DNA from: JAWKWH01 sp041397625
GTDB lineage: Bacteria; Pseudomonadota; Alphaproteobacteria; Rhizobiales; Rhizobiaceae
Reading direction: 5' to 3'
NCBI GenBank assembly: GCA_041397625.1
Contig: JAWKWH010000001.1
Coordinates: forward strand, 1,116,001 to 1,180,000
DNA length: 64,000 nt
Shown here: positions 26,656 to 35,074 of the stretch, one piece after another
Layout of the letters: every line of letters starts with the position of its first letter
How positions within the stretch are numbered: the first letter of the stretch is position 1
Notes under the pieces: generated by a model
Databases searched by the model: none
What the model was told of the DNA's origin: nothing
The model's input: the letters and a program-made list of their open reading frames with translations, nothing else
Made by a program: the position numbers and the translations under genes

Positions 26656-28148
26656 CGGCACTCGAGCCGCATCTGCCGATCCTGCAGGTTCTGGTGCCGC
26701 TTTTCGGCGCGCTGCTGACCGCTTTCATGCGCGCCGGCACGCGCGCCTGGCTGCTGGCAACGGTCGTCGCCTGGGCATCGGCCGCCATCTCGGTCATGCT
26801 GCTGGTGCGCGTGCTCGGCCGCAGCGAACCGATCTCGTATACGATGGGCAACTGGGCGGTTCCGTGGGGCATCGAGTATCGCGTCGACATCCTGAACGCC
26901 TTCGTGCTGTTCTTCGTCACCGGTATCGGGGCCATCCTGATGCCCTATGCGCGCCGCAGTGTCGGCTCGGAAATCCTGTCGCACCAGCAGGCCTGGTTCT
27001 ACACCATGTACCTGCTCTGCCTGACCGGACTTGCCGGAATCACCGTCACAGGCGATGCCTTCAACGTATTCGTTTTCCTCGAGATTTCCTCGCTGTCGAC
27101 CTACGGACTTATCGCGCTGGGCCAGAACCGCCGTGCGCTTCTCGCCTCCTACCAGTATCTGATCGTCGGCACGATCGGTGCCACCTTCTACGTCATCGGC
27201 GTCGGGCTGCTCTTCCTCGTTACCGGCAGCCTGAACCTGCACGACATCGCCGGCCTGCTCGCCGACGCATATATCGTCTATCCGCGACCGGTGCTGACTG
27301 CGCTCGCCTTTCTGATCGCCGGCATCTCGCTCAAGCTCGCCCTGTTCCCGCTTCATCTGTGGTTGCCCAACGCCTACGCCTACGCGCCGTCGACGGCGGC
27401 GGCGTTCCTTGCCGGCACCGCGACCAAAGTGGCCGTCTACCTGCTGATCCGCATTTTGTTTTCCGTGTTCGGACTGGCGATCGTGGTCACGTCGCTGCCC
27501 GTCGAGGAGGTGCTGATCCTGCTCTCGGCGGCGGCGATGGTGATCGCCTCGATCTCGGCAATCTTCGAGACCAACGCCAAGCGCATGCTCGCCTATTCGT
27601 CGGTCGCGCAACTCGGCTACATCACGCTCGGCATCGCGCTCGCCAACCAAAGCGGCCTGACCGGCGGCATCGTCCATCTGTTCAACCACGCGCTGACAAA
27701 GACGACGCTGTTTGTCTGTCTTGGCGCCATGGCCTACCATGGCTGCCGCATGCGCTTTACCGATCTCGCCGGCATCGGCCGCAAGATGCCGTTCACCTCG
27801 GCCGCCTTCGTCATCGCCGGCCTCTCCATCATCGGCGTGCCGGGGACCGCGGGCTTCATCTCCAAATGGTATCTGGCGCTGGGCGCGATCGAGGCCGGCT
27901 ACTGGCCGCTGGTGTTCCTGATCGTGGTAAGCTCGCTGCTGGCGGTGATCTATATCGGCCGCTTCGTTGAGGTCGCCTATTTCCGTGAAACCTCCGAAGC
28001 GGCCGCCGGCGCCTATGAACCGCCCTGGTCGATGTTGTGGCCGATCCTCGTGCTGGCCGCCGCGACGATCTATTTCGGCATCGACACGCGCGCCAGCGCC
28101 GGCATTGCCGCCCAGGCGACGGAATACCTGCTGGGAGGACTCAGATGA
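26652..28148 (+). CDS. mrpD: Mrp antiporter subunit D, first copy
   Basis: 498 residues, about 14 transmembrane helices, proton-conducting-membrane-transporter family shared with complex I NuoL/M/N. Conserved acidic residue in VFVFLEISSLSTYGLIALG, the broken-helix lysine in ISLKLALFPLHLWLPNAYAYAPS, and the second lysine/histidine region in NHALTKTTLFVCLGA. ATG 26652 overlaps the mrpC stop (ATGA). First of three related subunits in this operon. Confidence 0.92.
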   Translation: MTALEPHLPILQVLVPLFGALLTAFMRAGTRAWLLATVVAWASAAISVMLLVRVLGRSEPISYTMGNWAVPWGIEYRVDILNAFVLFFVTGIGAILMPYARRSVGSEILSHQQAWFYTMYLLCLTGLAGITVTGDAFNVFVFLEISSLSTYGLIALGQNRRALLASYQYLIVGTIGATFYVIGVGLLFLVTGSLNLHDIAGLLADAYIVYPRPVLTALAFLIAGISLKLALFPLHLWLPNAYAYAPSTAAAFLAGTATKVAVYLLIRILFSVFGLAIVVTSLPVEEVLILLSAAAMVIASISAIFETNAKRMLAYSSVAQLGYITLGIALANQSGLTGGIVHLFNHALTKTTLFVCLGAMAYHGCRMRFTDLAGIGRKMPFTSAAFVIAGLSIIGVPGTAGFISKWYLALGAIEAGYWPLVFLIVVSSLLAVIYIGRFVEVAYFRETSEAAAGAYEPPWSMLWPILVLAAATIYFGIDTRASAGIAAQATEYLLGGLR

Positions 28149-29650
28149 CCCCCGGCATGGCCGCGCCCGAAACGCTGATCGCCGCCGCGCTGATCGTGCC
28201 GCTCATCGCCGCGGCGCTGATCCCCGCATTCTTCCGGGCGCCGAATTTGCGCGAAACGGTGACGTTGGTCGCAGCGGGTCTGGTTGCGCTCATCGTGTGG
28301 AACCTGGCGCCGCACATTGTCGCCGGCGGCCGCCCCGAGCTTCATCTCGCCTCAGTGGCGCCGGGCCTGGAAATCGCCTTTCGCGTGGAGCCGCTCGGCA
28401 TGCTGTTCGCGCTTGTCGCGGGCTCGTTGTGGATCGTCAATTCGGTTTACTCGATCGGCTACATGCGCGGTCATGACGAGCCGCGCCAGACGTCATTCTT
28501 TGTCTGTTTCGCTGTCGCCATCGCCTCGGCGATGGGCATCGCCTTCGCCGGCAACCTGTTCACCCTGTTCATCTTCTACGAAGTGCTAACGCTGTCGACC
28601 TATCCGCTCGTCACCCATAAGGCGACGCCGGAGGCGATGCGCGGCGGCCGCGTCTACCTTATGCTGCTGATCGGCACCTCGATGGTGCTGTTCCTGCCGG
28701 CGATCATCATCACCGGTTTCCTTGCCGGGACGCTCGACTTCACCGCCGGCGGCATCCTGGCCGACAAGGTCGGGCCGACAGGGCTTGCCGCCCTTCTGGC
28801 GCTGTTCATGTTCGGCATCGGCAAGGCGGCGCTGATGCCGTTTCACCGTTGGCTGCCCTCGGCGATGGTGGCGCCGACGCCGGTGAGCGCCCTGCTGCAC
28901 GCCGTCGCCGTGGTCAAGGCCGGCGTATTCTGTGTGTTGAAGATCGTCGTCTATGTGTTCGGTGTCGAAGCGCTTGCGTCCACCGGCGCCAATGAATGGC
29001 TGATCGTGGTTGCGAGCATCACGCTCCTGCTTGCCTCGATGATCGCCATGACCAAGGACAATCTGAAGGCGAGGCTCGCCTATTCGACGGTCTCGCAGCT
29101 TTCCTACGTCGTTCTCGGCGCCAGCCTTGCGGTGTCGGCCGGCATCATCGGCGGCTCGGTGCAGATCGCGATGCACGCCGTCGGCAAGATCACCTTGTTC
29201 TTTTGCGCCGGCGCGATCTATGTGGCCGCCCACAAGACCGAGATCAGTGAGCTGGGCGGGCTCGGTCGCAAGATGCCGTGGACCTTCGGCGCCTTTCTTG
29301 TCGGAGCGCTGTCGATCATCGGCCTGCCCCCGCTCGGCGGATCCTGGGCCAAGTGGTGGCTTCTGACCGGCGCGTTCGATTCCGGCCAGACGGTGGTGGT
29401 CTTCGTGCTGATCCTGTCGTCGCTGCTCAACGTGCTCTACCTGTTGCCGATCGTCTTCACCGCCTTCTTCAGCCCGGCGCTGAAACCGGCAAGTGTCGGC
29501 GCGGCGGCGGCCGGCGAACTGCCCGACGGGCTGGAGCGCAAGCACTGGCTGGTCGTGCTGCCGCCCTGCGTGACGGCGGCGGCCTGCATCGTACTGTTCT
29601 TCTATGTCGACCAGGTGGTCGGCCTGATTGAACCCATCGTTTCTCCGTGA
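28145..29650 (+). CDS. Mrp/NuoL-type antiporter subunit, second copy
   Basis: 501 residues, the same fold as mrpD but with NuoL/MrpA-like features: FIFYEVLTLSTYPLVTHKAT, then GKAALMPFHRWLPSAMVAPTPVSALLHAVAVVKAG, where the lysine and the STPVSALLHA-type motif are those of NuoL/M. It may therefore take the place of the N-terminal MrpA domain. Linked to the first copy by an ATGA overlap. Confidence 0.9.
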   Translation: MTPGMAAPETLIAAALIVPLIAAALIPAFFRAPNLRETVTLVAAGLVALIVWNLAPHIVAGGRPELHLASVAPGLEIAFRVEPLGMLFALVAGSLWIVNSVYSIGYMRGHDEPRQTSFFVCFAVAIASAMGIAFAGNLFTLFIFYEVLTLSTYPLVTHKATPEAMRGGRVYLMLLIGTSMVLFLPAIIITGFLAGTLDFTAGGILADKVGPTGLAALLALFMFGIGKAALMPFHRWLPSAMVAPTPVSALLHAVAVVKAGVFCVLKIVVYVFGVEALASTGANEWLIVVASITLLLASMIAMTKDNLKARLAYSTVSQLSYVVLGASLAVSAGIIGGSVQIAMHAVGKITLFFCAGAIYVAAHKTEISELGGLGRKMPWTFGAFLVGALSIIGLPPLGGSWAKWWLLTGAFDSGQTVVVFVLILSSLLNVLYLLPIVFTAFFSPALKPASVGAAAAGELPDGLERKHWLVVLPPCVTAAACIVLFFYVDQVVGLIEPIVSP

Positions 29651-29658
29651 GGCCGCCG

Positions 29659-29928
29659 ATGAGCGAGAATGGCAAGAAAGACGACAGGGAGACAGGCTGG
29701 TTCGAGCGGCCGCAGAACGTCAACCGGATCTGGTACGCGCTTCTTGCCGTGGCGGCGCTGCTGCTGATCGCCGAACTCTTCTACGAGCACCACCCGCATT
29801 TCGGCATCGACGGACTGCCGGGTTTTTACGCCGTCTTCGGCTTCGTCTCCTTCATCATCATCGTGTTCGCCGGCAAGTTCCTGCGCACCATCATCATGCG
29901 CGACGAGGACTACTATGAGCGCGATTGA
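29659..29928 (+). CDS. Small two-helix membrane protein in the Mrp operon, unknown
   Basis: 89 residues from ATG 29659 (GTGAGG upstream); a GTG at 29647 overlapping the previous stop (GTGA) would add four residues and is a fair alternative. A polar N terminus with ETGWFERPQNVNRIWY precedes a first transmembrane helix (ALLAVAALLLIAELF), a short loop with HHPHFGIDGLPGF, a second helix (VFGFVSFIIIVFAGKFL) and an acidic tail (MRDEDYYERD). No standard Mrp subunit matches it. Its overlap with the next gene (14 nt) and its place between two antiporter subunits argue that it is part of the complex or its assembly. Confidence 0.78.
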   Translation: MSENGKKDDRETGWFERPQNVNRIWYALLAVAALLLIAELFYEHHPHFGIDGLPGFYAVFGFVSFIIIVFAGKFLRTIIMRDEDYYERD

Positions 29929-31612
29929 GCTCAATCCCGGTCTGCTGATGATCCTTGCCGGCCTCGTCGCCGGCGTACTGCCGTGGCGGCTGAGGCAGTT
30001 GGTGAGCCTGGCCACGCCCGTTCTCGGCATCGTGCTTTTGTGGTCGACGCCGATCGGCGCGCAATCGGTTGTTCCGCTCTTCGGCTTCGACCTCACCCTG
30101 CTCAGGCTCGACGCTCTCGCCTTTCCGTTCGCGCTGATCTTCCTGATCGCCGCGTTTCTCAACGCCATCTACGCGCTGCATCAGGACGACCGTCTGCAGG
30201 ACGCTTCGGCCATGGTCTATGCCGGTGCGGCGATCGGCGCGGTGCTGGCGGGCGATTTCATCTCGCTGTTCGTCTATTGGGAACTGACGGCGATCTCGTC
30301 GGTGTTCCTGATTCTCGCCGCCCGCACCGAGCGCGCCTACCGCGCCTCGATGCGTTATCTCGTCTGGCAGATCGGTTCCGGTGTGCTGCTGCTCGCCGGC
30401 ATCATTTTGAACTGGCGCGTGACCGGTTCGCTCGAATTCGGTCCGCTGACGCTTGCAGGCAGCGCGGCCTGGCTGATCTTCATCGCCTTCGGCATCAAGA
30501 GCGCCTTTCCGCTATTGCACAACTGGCTGCAGGACGCCTATCCGGAGGCGACGGTGACCGGCACGGTGGTGTTGTCGGCCTTTACCACCAAGCTGGCGGT
30601 CTATGCTTTCGCGCGCTGTTTCGCCGGCGAGAGCCTTCTGATCCCGATCGGCGTGACGATGACCTGTTTCCCGGTATTCTTCGCCGTCATCGAAAACGAC
30701 CTGCGCCGGGTGCTGGCGTTTTCGCTCAACAACCAGATCGGTTTCATGCTGGTCGGCATCGGCATCGGCTCGGAGATTGCGCTCAACGGCGCGGTGAGCC
30801 ACGCCTTCGCCCACATCATCTACAAGGCGCTCTTGTTCATGAGCATGGGCGCGGTGCTCTACCGCGTCGGCACGACCAAGGCGTCCGAACTGGGCGGGCT
30901 CTATCGCTCGATGCCGTTGACGACGATCTTCTGCATCGTCGGTGCGATCTCGATTGCCGGTTTCCCGCTGACGTCGGGCTTCGTGACCAAGAACCTGACC
31001 CTGACCGGCGCGGAAAACGCGCATCTGTTCGTGACCTGGTTGCTGTTGCTGTTCGCATCCGCCGGTGTGATGGAGCATTCGGGCATCAAGATTCCCTATT
31101 TCGCCTTCTTCAGCCACGATGGCGGCCACCGGGTGAAGGAGGCGCCGGCCAACATGCTGGTGGCGATGGCGATCGCCGCCTTCGGCTGTATTTTCATCGG
31201 CGTGTTTCCCTCGGTTCTCTATTCGATCATGCCCTACGCGGTGGAAGAGAGCCCGTACACGGTGACCAGCGTCATCACCAAGACGCAGTTGCTGATGTTT
31301 GCCGTCGTGGCCTTCGCGGTGCTGGTACGTACCGGGGTCTACCCGAAGGAAATCCCGTCGACCAACCTCAACACCGACTGGTTCTACCGCAAGCCCGGCA
31401 TGGCGCTGGTGCGCGGTTTCGTCGGCCTGTGCCTGGCCGTTCGAAACGGTCTTGCCGGCGTGGTGAACGGGGTGATCCAGCGCGCCCACGCCCATGGCCA
31501 TCGCCATCACGGGCCCGACGGCATGTTCGGCCGGAGCTGGCCGACCGGAACGATGGCATTCTGGGCGACCGCGATGCTGGGTGCTTATCTGCTGGTTTCC
31601 TATTTGCGCTGA
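29915..31612 (+). CDS. Mrp/NuoL-type antiporter subunit, third copy
   Basis: 565 residues, the longest of the three. Core motifs: LFVYWELTAISSVFLILAAR (key glutamate), FGIKSAFPLLHNWLQDAYPEATVTGTVVLSAFTTKLAVYA in pieces (lysines of the two channels) and SHAFAHIIYKALLFMSMG. A C-terminal extension of roughly 90 residues includes a histidine-rich loop (HAHGHRHHGPDG) and a last helix. Final gene of the operon; no clear terminator is visible after it. Confidence 0.9.
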   Translation: MSAIELNPGLLMILAGLVAGVLPWRLRQLVSLATPVLGIVLLWSTPIGAQSVVPLFGFDLTLLRLDALAFPFALIFLIAAFLNAIYALHQDDRLQDASAMVYAGAAIGAVLAGDFISLFVYWELTAISSVFLILAARTERAYRASMRYLVWQIGSGVLLLAGIILNWRVTGSLEFGPLTLAGSAAWLIFIAFGIKSAFPLLHNWLQDAYPEATVTGTVVLSAFTTKLAVYAFARCFAGESLLIPIGVTMTCFPVFFAVIENDLRRVLAFSLNNQIGFMLVGIGIGSEIALNGAVSHAFAHIIYKALLFMSMGAVLYRVGTTKASELGGLYRSMPLTTIFCIVGAISIAGFPLTSGFVTKNLTLTGAENAHLFVTWLLLLFASAGVMEHSGIKIPYFAFFSHDGGHRVKEAPANMLVAMAIAAFGCIFIGVFPSVLYSIMPYAVEESPYTVTSVITKTQLLMFAVVAFAVLVRTGVYPKEIPSTNLNTDWFYRKPGMALVRGFVGLCLAVRNGLAGVVNGVIQRAHAHGHRHHGPDGMFGRSWPTGTMAFWATAMLGAYLLVSYLR

Positions 31613-31926
31613 GATTATCGCGGCTTGTCGTCCCGACTTTCATGTTGGTGATCGTTTTTCCGGTTGCGATGCAGCAGATGAACATCGCATGGCGAGATAT
31701 CGTTGCATTTCAATCAGGCGATGTAATTTTGTGGCCGGTATGACGAAGGTATACAAAGCGCTAATTCTCCGCATTATTACATAAAAGCAGATTTACTGCA
31801 TTGACATGTACTGCAAACACGCCCATTTAGCTGCTATGTGTGATTCACTTCAAAGAAGTGCGCACGAAATCCGGCGCAAAACAAGCAAGATCACCAGCGC
31901 CTTTCATTTGAAGAGAACCAAGGGGC
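31613..31926. other. 314-nt leader region upstream of mucR with a small inverted repeat
   Basis: No gene seen. The stretch is noticeably more A+T-rich than its surroundings. It contains a TTGACA box (31801-31806) without a convincing -10 at the right distance, and a perfect inverted repeat CACTTC-AAA-GAAGTG at 31846-31860. Because MucR/Ros proteins bind A+T-rich promoter regions and repress their own genes, this is the likely control region, but no site can be assigned. Confidence 0.5.
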
Positions 31927-32358
31927 ATGAATCCAATGGACGTAGTTGAAGCTGACTTGAGAACCAACGATACACTGATCGAGCTTACCGCCGACGTTGT
32001 TGCCGCCTATGTCAGCAACAATCCGGTTCCGGCTTCCGATCTTCCCGCGCTGATCGCGGATATTCACAGTGCATTGGGCCGTGTCGGCAGCGCGGAGGCA
32101 GCGCCGCAGGAGCGGCAGAAGCCTGCGGTCAATCCGAAGAAATCAATCCACGACGATTACATCATCTGCCTGGAGGACGGGAAGAAGTTCAAATCGTTGA
32201 AACGGCACCTGATGACCCATTACGGGCTAACGCCCGAGCAGTACCGCGAGAAGTGGGGACTGGACGTCAATTACCCGATGGTGGCGCCGAATTATGCCGC
32301 CGCGCGCTCCGCATTGGCCAAGAAGATGGGCCTCGGACGCAAGCGCAAGGGAAAGTGA
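31927..32358 (+). CDS. mucR: MucR/Ros family zinc-finger transcriptional regulator
   Basis: 143 residues from ATG 31927 (ATG 31936 is a possible alternative). The C-terminal DNA-binding domain has the Ros/MucR signature CLEDGKKFKSLKRHLMTHYG, with one cysteine of the zinc site replaced by aspartate as in rhizobial MucR, followed by YREKWGL and YPMVAPNYA. The N-terminal part (TLIELTADVVAAYVSNNPV) is the oligomerisation region. Such proteins globally repress exopolysaccharide, motility and virulence/symbiosis genes and help silence A+T-rich DNA. A strong terminator follows. Confidence 0.92.
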   Translation: MNPMDVVEADLRTNDTLIELTADVVAAYVSNNPVPASDLPALIADIHSALGRVGSAEAAPQERQKPAVNPKKSIHDDYIICLEDGKKFKSLKRHLMTHYGLTPEQYREKWGLDVNYPMVAPNYAAARSALAKKMGLGRKRKGK

Positions 32359-32388
32359 CCTCCCGAGTGTAATTTGCGTATTTGAACT

Positions 32389-32416
32389 GGCGGCGCTTCC
32401 GGGCGCCGCCTTTTTT
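32389..32416 (+). terminator. Intrinsic terminator after mucR
   Basis: An 8-bp perfect stem (GGCGGCGC / GCGCCGCC) with a 6-nt loop and a run of six T's, 30 nt after the mucR stop. Confidence 0.92.
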
Positions 32417-32441
32417 GTTTCGCCGCTGGAAACGACATCCG

Positions 32442-32711
32442 TCACGCGAGCGCATCGCGCAACTGCTTGAGCGCGATGTGACGGTTGAGATCGTAGCTCC
32501 AGTGACCGCGTGAGCCTCTCAGCCGCTCGCGTTCGATCAGCCGGTCAAGCCGGCGAACGAGTCCGGAACGGCTGGCGGCGCCGGCGCTCCGCGCCTCATC
32601 GAAATCGATCCCGAGCAGCCGCATTGCCAGCACCCGCTGACAGGCCGCAATCTTCTCGCGGCGCTTGGAACTCACGAAGCTATCTATTTCGCATTTCAAC
32701 CGATGGTGCAT
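32442..32711 (-). CDS. Small basic conserved-looking protein, unknown
   Basis: 89 residues from ATG 32711 with AGAGGGA at good distance; the 141-residue reading from 32867 has no such site. Rich in Arg and Lys (SSKRREKIAACQRVL, RRLDRLIERERLRG), predicted all-helical and cytoplasmic, ending in WSYDLNRHIALKQLRDAL. No domain recognised; the helical, basic character allows a DNA- or RNA-associated role but nothing more can be claimed. Confidence 0.65.
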   Translation of the reverse strand: MHHRLKCEIDSFVSSKRREKIAACQRVLAMRLLGIDFDEARSAGAASRSGLVRRLDRLIERERLRGSRGHWSYDLNRHIALKQLRDALA

Positions 32712-32923
32712 GACGACGGTTCCCTCTGATCGAAGAGGGAAATTGTTGGCGCGCGAAGTCGGCGCGTGGACAAATTCGGCGTCGCGGCGCGGAATTAAAA
32801 CGACAAAGCCAGGAAAATCAGCCGGTTGCGCAAGGGTTACCGTTGCCGTTGTTCCAGTTTTGTTCACAGGCTCGCAGGATTTGGATATAAGAACATATTC
32901 CTAGAATTGAGGAGTTTCCAATC

Positions 32924-33352
32924 GTGCAGCCATCAATCCTCACCAGAGCGGACAGCAGAAGAAATCTATCGGAGGTAGAGTACGGAGCCGCGCTAAACGG
33001 TGAAGATGTGGTTGTGCTCGGTGGCGGTCTGGAACGCAGGATCGAACTTTGCGAATGCATGCTCGACATCGCCTCCGCCATGTTCAACGTCAGCGGCCGC
33101 GACCTGCGCAGGCCGGGCCGCTCGACGCTAGAGGTCTCTCGCGTCCGCCAGATCGCCATGTATGTGTCGCATGTGGTCCTGCGGCTCTCCATGACCGATA
33201 TCGGCACCGGTTTCGGCCGCGACCGCACCACGGTGATCCATGCCTGCCACGTGGTGGAGGATTTGCGCGACGACGAGGATTTCGACGCGATCGTGGTGGC
33301 GTTCGAACGCGTGGCGGGCGCCGCACTCAGATATCGTGGGTCCGACCGTTGA
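32924..33352 (+). CDS. DnaA domain IV-only protein (HdaB-like)
   Basis: 142 residues, GTG start behind TTGAGGAG. The C-terminal two thirds match the DnaA DNA-binding domain IV: SRVRQIAMYVSHVVLRLSMTDIG and the DnaA signature in FGRDRTTVIHACHVVEDL. The AAA+ domain III and the N-terminal domains of DnaA are absent, so this is not the initiator itself. Stand-alone domain-IV proteins are known in Alphaproteobacteria; HdaB of Caulobacter, which stimulates replication initiation by interfering with DnaA inactivation, is the best described and is a plausible match. The stop overlaps a TTG start of the next gene (TTGA). Confidence 0.8.
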   Translation: MQPSILTRADSRRNLSEVEYGAALNGEDVVVLGGGLERRIELCECMLDIASAMFNVSGRDLRRPGRSTLEVSRVRQIAMYVSHVVLRLSMTDIGTGFGRDRTTVIHACHVVEDLRDDEDFDAIVVAFERVAGAALRYRGSDR

Positions 33353-34179
33353 CGGCGAATGGGGAAATCGAGCCGGGGGGCGACGAGAAGCAGGTTCGTC
33401 GCATGCTGCGCTTTCTCGGATCCGGCCCGGCGGCGGTCGAACCCGCGACCGACCGTAATCTCGTGATGCTGACGAACCGGAGCGAAGCGCGGATAGCGGT
33501 GGCGGCCGCACTTTGCCACAAGCTCGCCCGCGCCGGCCTTATCGCCGCCGATGACGGGAAAATCCGGTTGTCGCCTGACGGGCTGAGCCGTTTGAGCCGC
33601 CTGAATGGCGGGCAGGACGCACATCTGCAACAACATGCGCAACTGGAGACGCGAACGATCGACACCGATACCGGGCCGCAGGCCGTGTCGGTCAACCTGG
33701 CCGAATCGCCGCTTGCCAGGCTGGCGAGGTTGAAAACCCCTGGCGGAAACAGGTTTCTGGAACGTCGTGAATGGCGCGCCGGCGACAGGCTGCGCGGCGA
33801 TTTCACCCGCGCGCAGATGCAGCCGCAACTCGGAATCAACTGGCAGGCCGAGGCAGGCGGCGGCCATGGCGCCGCTGCGGGAGGGCGGGTGGAGATCACC
33901 GATGCGGCTTTGGCCGCGCGCCAGCGGGTGGAGCAGGCGCTCGCCGCTGTCGGACCGGAGCTTTCCGGCATTCTGATCGATGTCTGCTGTTTCCTGAAAG
34001 GCCTGGCGACGGTCGAGAGCGAGCGCGGTTGGCCGGTGCGCTCCGCCAAGGTCGTGCTCAAGACGGCGCTGACCGCGCTTGCGCGCCACTACGAGCCGGA
34101 GCGCGGGGAAAACCGGCGCGCCGATGCCTCGATCCTGCACTGGGGCGCGCCGGGATATCGCCCGCCGATCCGGTCCTAG
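33349..34179 (+). CDS. DUF6456-type helix-turn-helix protein
   Basis: 276 residues from TTG 33349, which overlaps the upstream stop by 4 nt; no in-frame ATG lies near. The N-terminal third looks like a winged helix (LCHKLARAGLIAADDGKIRLSPDGLSRLSR). The C-terminal half has LERREWRAGDRLRGDFTRAQMQP followed by GWPVRSAKVVLKTALTALARHY, the arrangement of the alphaproteobacterial DUF6456 family. Function is not established. Coupling to a DnaA-like partner suggests a shared process at the DNA. Confidence 0.72.
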   Translation: MTANGEIEPGGDEKQVRRMLRFLGSGPAAVEPATDRNLVMLTNRSEARIAVAAALCHKLARAGLIAADDGKIRLSPDGLSRLSRLNGGQDAHLQQHAQLETRTIDTDTGPQAVSVNLAESPLARLARLKTPGGNRFLERREWRAGDRLRGDFTRAQMQPQLGINWQAEAGGGHGAAAGGRVEITDAALAARQRVEQALAAVGPELSGILIDVCCFLKGLATVESERGWPVRSAKVVLKTALTALARHYEPERGENRRADASILHWGAPGYRPPIRS

Positions 34180-34234
34180 CTGTGGAGCTTCAACCCAACC
34201 GAGGACAGGCTGAAAAGGCCTGGTATCCGGCCGA

Positions 34235-34663
34235 TCAGGCGGCGGCTTCCCGCGCGGCGGCCGCTTCCTTGCGGATACGATCGATCATGGCCCGGAGCCC
34301 GTTGGCGCGCTGCGGTGTCAGGTGCTCGTCGAGGCCGAGGGTCCGCAAGGTCTGCTCGGCGTCGATATCGAGGATCTCGCCAGCGTGCCTGCCGGAATAG
34401 AGCGCCAGCATGACCGCAACCAGGCCGCGCACGATGTGAGCGTCGGAATCGCCGCGGAACACCAGAACGGGATCAGGTCCGTCAGCCGGTTCGCTGACCA
34501 GCCAGACCTGGCTTACGCAACCCTGCACCCTGGTTCGGTCGCTGCGTTCGATGTCGGCAAGCGGCTCCAGCTCGCGACCGAGGTCGATCAAATAGCGATA
34601 GCGGTCTTCCCAGTCGTCAAGGAAGGCGAAATCGTCGATGATGGTCTGAATGTCGAGGCTCAT
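34235..34663 (-). CDS. sufE: Cysteine desulfuration protein SufE
   Basis: 142 residues from ATG 34663; longer in-frame starts are possible since no strong ribosome site marks any of them. SufE accepts persulfide sulfur from SufS for iron-sulfur cluster assembly; the acceptor is Cys49 in VQGCVSQVW, preceded by the family pattern FLDDWEDRYRYLIDLG. The rest of the suf operon is not nearby, which is common in rhizobia. Confidence 0.92.
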   Translation of the reverse strand: MSLDIQTIIDDFAFLDDWEDRYRYLIDLGRELEPLADIERSDRTRVQGCVSQVWLVSEPADGPDPVLVFRGDSDAHIVRGLVAVMLALYSGRHAGEILDIDAEQTLRTLGLDEHLTPQRANGLRAMIDRIRKEAAAAREAAA

Positions 34664-34759
34664 GGGCGCGCGGAACTTCCGTTTGCCGCTCATATAGCGA
34701 TATCGCGCCGCCACGTCACGGTCGTGAGTCAACAATGCAGCGAATGCCCGGCTTCCGCT

Positions 34760-35074
34760 TCAGTCGTCGGTTTTGTCGACGCTGCCGGTGGCAAGCGTCT
34801 CGTCTTCCTCGGCAAGCCTGCTGTCGAGCGCTTCATAGGCGATGCGGGCGCCTTCGCGAGCCCGGACGCCGACTGCCCTCAGGATTGCGCGGCCCGACTG
34901 GCAGGTGTCCGGCTTACGATCGCACAGACCGGCAAAATCCCCGGCGATCTCGCCGGCCGTGTGGAACACCTGCATCGGACCGATCGGCTCGCCATCAAGT
35001 CCCGACCCGTCATCATAGGGGATCAAGACCAGGACCAGCCCGAGCCAGAACGAAACCTTGATGAGAAATCCCAT
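34760..35074 (-). CDS. DUF5330-like small membrane/exported protein
   Basis: 104 residues from ATG 35074 (GAGGG about 10 nt upstream; a TTG two codons earlier is possible). An N-terminal hydrophobic helix (FLIKVSFWLGLVLVLIPY) is followed by a short domain containing two cysteines (GLCDRKPDTCQSG) and an acidic tail. Matches the DUF5330 pattern found in rhizobia. Function unknown. Confidence 0.7.
   Translation of the reverse strand: MGFLIKVSFWLGLVLVLIPYDDGSGLDGEPIGPMQVFHTAGEIAGDFAGLCDRKPDTCQSGRAILRAVGVRAREGARIAYEALDSRLAEEDETLATGSVDKTDD

Noticed and set aside
32665..32904. 79-residue plus-strand frame upstream of the DnaA-like gene
   Set aside because: Overlaps the better-supported minus-strand gene at 32442-32711 and lacks a ribosome site.
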